A stretch of DNA of 5,035 nt from an uncultured Rhodanobacter sp. (GTDB taxonomy: Bacteria > Pseudomonadota > Gammaproteobacteria > Xanthomonadales > Rhodanobacteraceae): the NCBI GenBank assembly GCA_903827735.1, contig CAIKJM010000238.1, positions 1 through 5,035 on the forward strand, read 5' to 3'. A model generated the notes under the pieces. The model was given only the letters and a program-made list of their open reading frames with translations, made no database searches and was not told the DNA's origin. A program made the position numbers and the translations under genes. Shown here piece by piece: positions 1 to 4,824 of the stretch. Positions within the stretch are counted from its first letter, which is position 1. The number at the start of each line of letters is the position of its first letter.

Positions 1-3
1 CAT
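1..3 (-). CDS. Start codon of a minus-strand gene leaving the window (product unknown)
   Basis: The first three bases read CAT, which is ATG on the minus strand. They are preceded on that strand by a perfect AAGGAGG ribosome binding site with a 6-base spacer, the best such site in the window. I infer that a gene starts here and runs leftward out of view. Only the start codon is visible, so nothing can be said about its product. It would be divergent from the SPFH gene and share the 357-base interval with it. A chance match is possible, but a seven-base consensus Shine-Dalgarno at ideal spacing is unlikely by accident. Confidence 0.6.
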
Positions 4-9
4 GAGTCG

Positions 10-16
10 CCTCCTT
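10..16 (-). promoter_or_regulatory. Consensus Shine-Dalgarno (AAGGAGG) for the left-edge gene
   Basis: On the minus strand, bases 16 to 10 read AAGGAGG. Six bases (CGACTC) separate it from the ATG at 3-1. This is a full match to the anti-Shine-Dalgarno end of 16S rRNA and implies efficient translation of the gene to the left. Confidence 0.65.
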
Positions 17-96
17 GTCGGTCCGCAACTTCCTGCGGCGCAAAAGTGGAAATTCTTGAGAGACAAGATGGCCGCGCATCGGTGATGACGCTGTGT

Positions 97-127
97 GGCC
101 GTAGTGAACGGCCCGCATGCGGTTCAC
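97..127. repeat. Overlapping inverted repeats in the divergent intergenic region
   Basis: Three inverted repeats share bases here. GGCCGT (97-102) and ACGGCC (108-113) form a 6-bp stem with a 5-base loop. GTGAAC (104-109) and GTTCAC (122-127) form a second pair. CCGCATGCGG (113-122) is a perfect palindrome inside the second. The first two cannot form together because they share bases 104-113. There is no T-run after them on either strand, so this is not a typical terminator. It could be an operator region for one of the flanking divergent genes. Function is inferred only. Confidence 0.4.
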
Positions 128-342
128 AAATCTCCCGAGCGTGTGCCGCGAGCAACTCGGCGCCATGGTAGCCATAGGACCAGCGTGCTTTCTTGCGGAA
201 TCTGATCAGAGTGATGCACTGCTAACGGCGCCTGTTTGGCGCGGTCGCTATTTTGGCAAGCGCGCGCCGTTGCTCGGTAGCGACCCGCAGCTGCACCGGT
301 GTACGCTCCATTCCCTCGCCGCGATCCGCGCGAGCGATAGCC

Positions 343-354
343 AGGGGAAAGGGA
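343..354 (+). promoter_or_regulatory. Purine-rich ribosome binding site setting the SPFH start at 361
   Basis: The stretch AGGGGAAAGGGA contains two overlapping candidate Shine-Dalgarno cores; the nearer GGG ends 7 bases before the ATG at 361. It decides the start: the longer in-frame extension back to a TTG at 253 has no such site and encodes an Arg/Ser-rich stretch unlike a family N-terminus. Confidence 0.65.
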
Positions 355-360
355 AAGCAC

Positions 361-1275
361 ATGAAAAATCTGCTGTTGAACGGCGGCACAGGCGCCGCCG
401 GAAAATTTTCGGTGGGCGCGATTGTTGTCGCCGTTGTTGTCATTGTTCTTTTGCTGAACAGCGTCTTTGTGATCTCGCCCAGCGAGGAAGCCGGCACACG
501 CTGGCTCGGCGGCACGCCGATGACCACCGCGCCACTGACCACCGGCATGCACTTCAAGGTGCCCTTCTTCGAAAACGTCGACCGTATCCAGACCAGCCGC
601 TCGGTTTACACGCTCAACGCGCTGGACGTCTACACCAACGACAACCAGAAAGTCACCATCGACGTCAGCATCATTTATCAGATACCCAGCGCCGCGGTGA
701 TGAACCTGCTGTACCACGTCGGCCGCGCCGGCGCGTTCGATATCGACGGCACCATCCTGCCGGTGGTGCGCGACCGCGCGCTGGCCGCCTTCGCCCGCTA
801 CAACACGCTGACCATCTCCGACCAGCGCTCGCAGATCACATTGCAGATGCGTAAGGACGTCAGCGAAGCACTTCTGCGTCTGTTCGGCGTAGAGACCATC
901 GACGTGCAACTCACCGGCATCCACTACTCGCCCGTGTTCGACCAGTCGATCGAGGAAGCCGTGCGCGCCAAGAACCTCGCGGTGCAGGCGGAAAACACCG
1001 TCGCGCAGAAAAAGTTCGAAGGCCAGCAGAAAACCGTCACCGCTTCAGCCGAAGCACAGGCCGCCGTCGAAAGCGCCAACGGCGAAGCCCAGGCCACCGT
1101 GCTGCAGGCCGACGCTCAGGCCAAGGCCATCGCCACCGTCGGCAACGCGCTGAAAACCAACCCCGACTACGTCCACTTCTACGGCATGCAGCGCTGGAAC
1201 GGCATCCTGCCCCAGGTCGTCGGCGCCGGCTCGATTCCGATGATCGATTTGAAGAGTGGGGAAGTGGGGAAGTAG
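361..1275 (+). CDS. SPFH/Band 7 (prohibitin-like) membrane protein
   Basis: A 304-aa SPFH-superfamily protein (prohibitin, stomatin, flotillin, HflK/HflC relatives). Family members form large membrane-bound oligomeric rings that scaffold microdomains or modulate membrane proteases; the specific partner here is unknown. One N-terminal membrane segment spans about residues 17-38 (FSVGAIVVAVVVIVLLLNSV). An SPFH domain follows at about 37-200, starting near the VISPSEEAGT stretch and including the SVYTLNALDVYTNDNQKVTI strand region. Residues about 195-262 are Ala/Glu/Gln-rich and predicted coiled coil. A prohibitin-like end follows (YGMQRWNGILPQVV, about 274-287). Length fits prohibitin-type bacterial proteins, and no signal cleavage site is needed. 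The gene stands alone: the next gene is convergent 72 bases away, and no NfeD-type partner is present downstream. HflC or stomatin-type naming is possible, but the C-terminus favours prohibitin-like. Confidence 0.9.
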   Translation: MKNLLLNGGTGAAGKFSVGAIVVAVVVIVLLLNSVFVISPSEEAGTRWLGGTPMTTAPLTTGMHFKVPFFENVDRIQTSRSVYTLNALDVYTNDNQKVTIDVSIIYQIPSAAVMNLLYHVGRAGAFDIDGTILPVVRDRALAAFARYNTLTISDQRSQITLQMRKDVSEALLRLFGVETIDVQLTGIHYSPVFDQSIEEAVRAKNLAVQAENTVAQKKFEGQQKTVTASAEAQAAVESANGEAQATVLQADAQAKAIATVGNALKTNPDYVHFYGMQRWNGILPQVVGAGSIPMIDLKSGEVGK

Positions 1276-1333
1276 GCTTCGCGCGATGAGTGCCAACTTT
1301 CGAAAGGCAAGCCTCAGCTCGCCCTCTCGGTGT

Positions 1334-1370
1334 GAGCGACGGCGGCGTCAGTGCCCTGCCGCCGCCGCTC
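1334..1370 (-). terminator. GC-rich hairpin spanning the emrB stop codon
   Basis: On the minus strand, GAGCGGCGGCGGC (1370-1358) and GCCGCCGTCGCTC (1346-1334) pair over 13 positions, with one G-U wobble, around an 11-base loop. The emrB TGA stop (1350-1348) lies in the loop, and the upstream arm encodes the poly-alanine tail. No T-run follows, so it is not a canonical intrinsic terminator. It may act as a 3'-end stabiliser, block convergent transcription, or be a by-product of GCG/GCC alanine codons. On the plus strand the same stem has an A-C mismatch. Confidence 0.3.
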
Positions 1371-2874
1371 CAGCCTTGGCGGCAAACGGTGGCTTGGCCA
1401 GCCATACGGCACCGATCAGCAGAAAGAATATCCAGCCCAGCGCGTAGAACAATTCGTTGAAGGAGATTTGATAGGCCTGCTGCGTAATCATGTTGTTGAT
1501 CACGCTGGCCGCAAGCGGTGCGTTGCCGTGGCCGATCTGGCTCATCGCATCGATCGCCGTCGGGCTGTACGCGGTAATGCCCTCGGCCAGCTGCGCATGG
1601 TGCACGACCGCACGACGATCCCACATGAAGGTGGTGAACGACGCCGCGAAGCTACCGCCCAGCGTACGCAGAAAAGTCGCGAGTCCAGAGCCCGCCGCAA
1701 TTTCGTTGGGATTGAGGTCGGAAAGCAGGATGACGGTGACCGGCATGAAAAACAGCGCTACGCCCAGCCCCATCATCAGCTGCATCAGAGCGACATGATA
1801 GAAATCGATATCAAGGTAAAAACCCGAGCGCAGAAAACACGTGCCACCCATCACCACAAAGGCCACCGTGGCGAGAATACGCAAGTCGAAACGCATGGCG
1901 TAGCGGCCCACGACAAACGTCAGCATCAGTGGAATCACGCCCAGCGGCGCCGCGGCAAATCCGGCCCACGTCGCGGTGTAACCAAGGTTGCGCTGCAGCC
2001 ACTGCGGCAACAATAAGTTGATGGCGAAATACGCCGCGTAAGACAGCACCAGGGCCAGCGTGCCGTACTTGAAGTTGCGGTGACGCAGCAGCTTAAGGTC
2101 AACGATGGGCGATGTGTCGCTCAGCTCCCAGATCAGAAATACGGCGATGCTGATCGCCGAAACGATGCTGGTTATCACAATGAAGCTGGAATCGAACCAG
2201 TCGGCGTCGTTGCCTTTGTCGAGGACGATCTGCAGCGCGCCTACGCCAATGATCAGCGATACCAGGCCGACATAGTCCATCTTCGGCTTTTCCGTTTTCT
2301 CCACCCTGCCCTTCATCTGGCTTGCCACGACCAGGCTGGCAAAGATGCCGATCGGGACGTTGATAAAGAAAATCCACGGCCACGAATAATTGTCGGTAAT
2401 CCAGCCGCCGAGAATCGGACCGGCGATCGGCGCCACCACTGCCACCATCGACAGCAAGGCCAGCGCCATGCCGCGCTTGTCCGAGGGATAGATGCCGATC
2501 ATCAGACTCTGCGTGACCGGATACATCGGGCCGGCGACCGCGCCCTGAATCGCACGGAACATGATGAGCATGCCCATGCTTTGCGACACGCCGCATAGGA
2601 ACGAGGCCAGCACGAAGAGCGACGTGCACCAGACGAAAAGTTTTACCTCACCGAACCGGCGCGTCAAAAAACCTGTCAGCGGCAGCGAAATCGCCATGCT
2701 CACGGCGAACGAGGTGATCACCCATGTGCTCTGATCGCTGCTGACGCCAAGATTGCCCGCGATCGTCGGTAACGACACGTTGGCAATCGTGGTGTCGAGC
2801 ACCTGCATAAAAATCGCCAAGGAGAGCCCGACAGTGCTCAATGCCAAATTAGGCGGGCGGAACGATGCGGTCAT
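1348..2874 (-). CDS. emrB: EmrB-like multidrug efflux MFS transporter (DHA2, 14 TM)
   Basis: A 508-aa inner-membrane drug/proton antiporter of the DHA2 (EmrB/QacA) family. E. coli EmrB is about 512 aa, works with EmrA and TolC, and exports hydrophobic compounds and uncouplers. Visible motifs: the D1 motif LDTTIANVSLPTIAG (26-40), motif A GFLTRRFGEVKLF (68-80), motif B with FRAIQGAVAGP (106-116), and antiporter motif C VVAPIAGPILGGW (146-158). DNYSWPWIFFINVPIG (161-176) and the C-terminal WLAKPPF (491-497) match EmrB almost word for word. About 14 hydrophobic segments are present. The ATG at 2874 is chosen because residues align with EmrB from there; the Shine-Dalgarno is weak. In-frame extensions to ATG 2931 or TTG 2988 add a short non-homologous stretch. 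No emrA, tolC-like or MarR-type gene is adjacent in the window. Confidence 0.93.
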   Translation of the reverse strand: MTASFRPPNLALSTVGLSLAIFMQVLDTTIANVSLPTIAGNLGVSSDQSTWVITSFAVSMAISLPLTGFLTRRFGEVKLFVWCTSLFVLASFLCGVSQSMGMLIMFRAIQGAVAGPMYPVTQSLMIGIYPSDKRGMALALLSMVAVVAPIAGPILGGWITDNYSWPWIFFINVPIGIFASLVVASQMKGRVEKTEKPKMDYVGLVSLIIGVGALQIVLDKGNDADWFDSSFIVITSIVSAISIAVFLIWELSDTSPIVDLKLLRHRNFKYGTLALVLSYAAYFAINLLLPQWLQRNLGYTATWAGFAAAPLGVIPLMLTFVVGRYAMRFDLRILATVAFVVMGGTCFLRSGFYLDIDFYHVALMQLMMGLGVALFFMPVTVILLSDLNPNEIAAGSGLATFLRTLGGSFAASFTTFMWDRRAVVHHAQLAEGITAYSPTAIDAMSQIGHGNAPLAASVINNMITQQAYQISFNELFYALGWIFFLLIGAVWLAKPPFAAKAGAAAAGH

Positions 2875-3033
2875 AGCACTCGGGACGAGGACGATTGGGT
2901 AGCTGCGCAGCCGATGCTTTCCAACCGCCATCAGCACACTGACCGCAAGCAGCAGCACGCGATTGCAGCGGTTGTCGCCGACAGCCAACGGCTAGCACCC
3001 GATAGCGCCGTGGAAAAACCAACGGCTTAGCCG
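2875..3033 (-). other. Predicted emrB 5' leader with alternative hairpins
   Basis: If the promoter at 3040-3068 is used, the emrB transcript has about 160 untranslated bases. On the minus strand AGCCGTTGG occurs twice (3027-3019 and 2993-2985). CCACGG (3013-3008) lies between them and can pair, with one bulged T, with either copy. The first pairing has a loop of five Ts (3018-3014). A 4-bp stem CGGC-TAA-GCCG (3033-3023) sits at the predicted 5' end and competes with the first hairpin. This resembles an attenuator layout, but no conserved riboswitch is recognised and the stems are short. Confidence 0.3.
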
Positions 3034-3039
3034 GACGGC

Positions 3040-3068
3040 ATGCTAGATGCTTAGAACATATATGTCAA
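3040..3068 (-). promoter_or_regulatory. Predicted sigma70 promoter for emrB
   Basis: On the minus strand, a perfect -35 box TTGACA (3068-3063) is followed by a 17-base spacer and a -10 box TAGCAT (3045-3040), which matches TATAAT at four of six positions, including the key first two and the last two. It lies in an AT-rich patch that stands out from the surrounding GC-rich DNA. The predicted transcription start is near 3033. Sequence-based prediction only. Confidence 0.55.
3056..3065. promoter_or_regulatory. Operator-like palindrome within the emrB promoter
   Basis: ACATATATGT is a perfect 10-bp palindrome overlapping the end of the -35 box and the start of the spacer, where a bound repressor would block RNA polymerase. 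A second ACATAT lies 22 bases away at 3078-3083, upstream of the -35. E. coli emrAB is controlled by the MarR-family repressor MprA, which binds AT-rich palindromes, but no regulator gene of that type is visible here. A palindrome this short can occur by chance. Confidence 0.3.
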
Positions 3069-3165
3069 AGCAATAATACATATTTCAAGTAGTTCCGCAA
3101 ATTCCTGGCGTGTTCCCGAGCCAAGGACCGAGAGGGCGGCACGATACGCCAGCGGCAGAGAACGT

Positions 3166-3714
3166 ATGGAAAGCCGATTAACGCGTATCGTCCACGCCTC
3201 TGATCCGACCCTGACGAAATACGCCATGACGACACTGCAGCCCTTCGCGCAAAGCGGATTTCTCGACTACCTGGAACGTCTCGCCGATGCTCCGACATCA
3301 GCCACCGAAGCGCAGCGGGTTTCGGCGCCGCTGACAACGCTACTTTTGAGCGCCGACGGAAGTGGCACGCCGACCAGAGCGGCACACGAATTGATCGCCC
3401 TGCTGAGAGCCCGCAAGGCTGTACTCCAAGCAACGTTCGACACTGCGCTAGTGGCCGACGAACTTCGCCGGTACCAGAAATTCTCCAAACCCGGGCAGCC
3501 CTCGCCGCATATCGTCGGGCTGCGGCAAAAGCAGGCCGCTGCGCGACAGGCCAGCAATGTGGCGAAGCAGTCGTTGGTCAAGGCGGCATCGGCTTTTGCC
3601 CGCGAGGCTGGTATCGAAGTACCTCAGCGCGTCGCGATCGAGGTTTTCATCGACAAATGGATCGATACGAGCCTGCCGAAGGGAATCTCGCCATCGCCAT
3701 CGCCATCGCCATAG
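3166..3714 (+). CDS. Hypothetical protein with Ser-Pro repeat tail
   Basis: A 182-aa protein I do not recognise. It has no signal peptide and no membrane segment, so it is probably cytoplasmic. It looks mainly alpha-helical: amphipathic stretches at about 25-41, 72-105 and 117-147, and a final helix around VAIEVFIDKWID (156-167). It ends in SPSPSPSP (175-182), encoded by four TCGCCA units directly before the TAG stop. The ATG at 3166 is the first in frame after a stop at 3052-3054; its Shine-Dalgarno is weak. An internal ATG at 3226 (M21) is the alternative, also without a good site. Codon use looks like a real gene but includes more TTA, CTA and AGA codons than the flanking genes, hinting at low expression or later acquisition. 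It is divergent from emrB and convergent with the LysR gene 61 bases downstream. Confidence 0.72.
   Translation: MESRLTRIVHASDPTLTKYAMTTLQPFAQSGFLDYLERLADAPTSATEAQRVSAPLTTLLLSADGSGTPTRAAHELIALLRARKAVLQATFDTALVADELRRYQKFSKPGQPSPHIVGLRQKQAAARQASNVAKQSLVKAASAFAREAGIEVPQRVAIEVFIDKWIDTSLPKGISPSPSPSP
3688..3711 (+). repeat. Hexanucleotide tandem repeat (TCGCCA)x4 at a gene end
   Basis: Four perfect copies of TCGCCA abut the TAG stop at 3712-3714 and encode (Ser-Pro)x4. Because the unit is six bases, copy-number changes would lengthen or shorten the tail without a frameshift. Confidence 0.85.
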
Positions 3715-3775
3715 CCGTGCCAACCTCTTCAAGGATCAAGAGACTCTTGCACGACGGCAAAACTCGAAAAATCCG

Positions 3776-4678
3776 TCAACCTTCATCCCAGCGCCAGGCC
3801 TCACTCAACCGCTTACCGAGATATTCGATGAACGCACGCACGCGCGGTGCAAGATGGCGGCTGTGTGGGTAGATGGCGTGCAGCGGTGCGGAAGATATGC
3901 GGTACTCGGGCAACACGCGGCGCAGGCGGCCGGCGGCGATATCGTCACCGACGTCCCAGATCGACTTCAGCACAATGCCTGCGCCTTCCAGTGCCCAGGT
4001 GTGCGCAGCGCTACCGTCGTTGCTGAGCAAGGGACCGGTGACGCGCACAGTCAGGGGGTCACCGTTTTCGAAGCGCCAGTCGGTCCAGGGCTGGTCGCGC
4101 ATGATGATGCAGCGGTGCCCGACCAGTTCGTCGGGATGCTTGGGGACGCCGTACTTTTTCAGATAGGCGGGCGCGGCACAAAGAACGCGATAATTCGGCG
4201 CCAGCTCCCGTGCGATCAGTGACGAATCGGTGAGGCTGCCGAAACGGATGGCCATATCCGCGCCGTTTTCCAGCAGATCGATAACGGTATCGGTCAATTC
4301 GAGTTGCACGCTCAGCCGCGGATGCAGCCGCTGAAAATCGCTGACGATCGGCGCGATCCACTGGCGGCCGAACGCCCTTGGCGCGCTCAGGCGAAGCAAT
4401 CCGCCGACGGTTCCCCGACGGCGTGAAATCAAGGCTTCGGCCTCTTCCACCTCGGCCAGAATCCGCACGACCTGCGCGTAAAACAGTACGCCCTCCTCGG
4501 TCAGCGTCTGGCGTCGCGTGGTGCGCTGGATCAGGCGCACACCCAGACTCTTTTCCAGCTGCGCCAGCCGTTTGCTGACGACCGCCAGTGAGATATCCAG
4601 CTCACGTGCGGCGGCCGACAGGCTCCCGGCAGAAACGATGCGGGCAAACGCGGCGAGGTTCGGGAGGCTATCGATCAT
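3776..4678 (-). CDS. LysR-type transcriptional regulator
   Basis: A 300-aa LysR-family regulator of typical length. The N-terminal winged helix-turn-helix covers about residues 5-62, with the hallmark pattern FARIVSAGSLSAAARELDIS (11-30), then VSKRLAQLEKSLGVRLIQRTTR (34-55). A linker helix occupies about 63-90. The effector-binding domain (about 91-290) has two periplasmic-binding-protein-like lobes, with LRLSAPRAFG at its start and YPHSRHLAPRVRAFIEYL (270-287) at its end, a pattern common in the CrgA-like group. The ATG at 4678 fits the family's usual N-terminus, yet no Shine-Dalgarno is visible. It is divergent from a secreted SnoaL-like protein, 146 bases between starts, with a strong inverted repeat 20 bases upstream of its own ATG. 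Control of that neighbour and of itself is therefore likely. The inducer cannot be inferred. Confidence 0.93.
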   Translation of the reverse strand: MIDSLPNLAAFARIVSAGSLSAAARELDISLAVVSKRLAQLEKSLGVRLIQRTTRRQTLTEEGVLFYAQVVRILAEVEEAEALISRRRGTVGGLLRLSAPRAFGRQWIAPIVSDFQRLHPRLSVQLELTDTVIDLLENGADMAIRFGSLTDSSLIARELAPNYRVLCAAPAYLKKYGVPKHPDELVGHRCIIMRDQPWTDWRFENGDPLTVRVTGPLLSNDGSAAHTWALEGAGIVLKSIWDVGDDIAAGRLRRVLPEYRISSAPLHAIYPHSRHLAPRVRAFIEYLGKRLSEAWRWDEG

Positions 4679-4685
4679 GGCGATG

Positions 4686-4693
4686 ATTATCTA
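4686..4693 (-). promoter_or_regulatory. Possible -10 region of the LysR gene
   Basis: On the minus strand, bases 4693-4686 read TAGATAAT, containing GATAAT. The matching -35 would fall inside the inverted repeat and is poor (GGATGA at 17-base spacing). If this -10 is real, transcription would begin within a base or two of the ATG, giving an almost leaderless mRNA, consistent with the missing Shine-Dalgarno. Confidence 0.25.
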
Positions 4694-4698
4694 CAAAA

Positions 4699-4720
4699 TG
4701 GAAAGGATTCATCCTTTCCA
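4699..4720. promoter_or_regulatory. 22-bp inverted repeat, probable LysR-type operator
   Basis: Two perfect 10-bp arms, TGGAAAGGAT (4699-4708) and ATCCTTTCCA (4711-4720), flank a 2-base centre (TC). LysR-family sites are typically dyads containing T-N11-A. Here T4699/A4711 and T4708/A4720 each satisfy this, placed symmetrically. It lies 20 bases upstream of the LysR start and 104 bases upstream of the divergent secreted-protein start. This is the expected place for autorepression plus activation of the neighbour. It is by far the longest perfect dyad I found in the window. Binding is inferred. Confidence 0.7.
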
Positions 4721-4813
4721 CGCCAGTATTTCGGCTGCAAACAAAGAGTGATGCTCTGCTTCGGCCGGCAAAACTACCGACCGGGCGCCCTGTCGCGCTG
4801 CCTCTTTAGCAAT

Positions 4814-4817
4814 GGAG
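4814..4817 (+). promoter_or_regulatory. Ribosome binding site for the right-edge gene
   Basis: GGAG ends 7 bases before the ATG at 4825 and fixes that start. The ATG at 4812 lies in another frame that soon ends at 5033 and yields no recognisable protein. Confidence 0.6.
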
Positions 4818-4824
4818 CCATCTC

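Larger units (their letters stand above)
4..360. other. Gene-free divergent intergenic region
   Basis: This stretch lies between the left-edge minus-strand gene and the SPFH gene. The open frames crossing it are shadows: they run on in the wrong frame through the SPFH gene, and their translations are Arg- and His-rich without family resemblance. I see no convincing -35/-10 pair for either direction. It holds overlapping inverted repeats at 97-127. It also has a small perfect hairpin at 228-242 (GCGCC, five-base loop, GGCGC) and a 10-bp palindrome, TCTGATCAGA, at 201-210, which is of a size expected by chance. It presumably carries both promoters. Confidence 0.6.

Noticed and set aside
201..210. 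Perfect palindrome TCTGATCAGA upstream of the SPFH gene
   Set aside because: Ten-base palindromes are expected about five times in 5 kb by chance; no promoter elements or repeats accompany it.
124..924. Long open frame on the minus strand (266 codons) across the SPFH gene, and an overlapping plus-strand frame 117-854
   Set aside because: Both are shadows of the SPFH gene: low-complexity His/Arg/Ala-rich translations, no family resemblance, and the SPFH frame explains the DNA fully.
1273..1314. AGGCTT (1274-1279) with AAGCCT (1309-1314) as a terminator for the SPFH gene
   Set aside because: The stem is only 6 bp with a 29-base loop, and no T-run follows.
1351..2016. Plus-strand frames antisense to emrB (1351-2016 and 2080-2598)
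   Set aside because: They encode very hydrophilic Arg/His/Gln-rich sequences, as expected from the complement of membrane-protein codons in GC-rich DNA.
2875..2988. Extended emrB start at ATG 2931 or TTG 2988
   Set aside because: Added residues have no counterpart in EmrB, and neither start has a ribosome site; the ATG at 2874 aligns with the family N-terminus.
3714..3758. Possible bidirectional terminator between the hypothetical gene and the LysR gene (CAAGAG-A-CTCTTG at 3737-3749, GCCGT/ACGGC outer arms)
   Set aside because: The inner repeat has a one-base centre, the outer pairing is ambiguous and distant, and there is no T-run on either strand.
3557..4222. Plus-strand 221-codon frame linking the hypothetical gene and the antisense of the LysR gene
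   Set aside because: It is out of frame with the 182-aa gene and antisense to a clear LysR gene; no ribosome site or recognisable domain.
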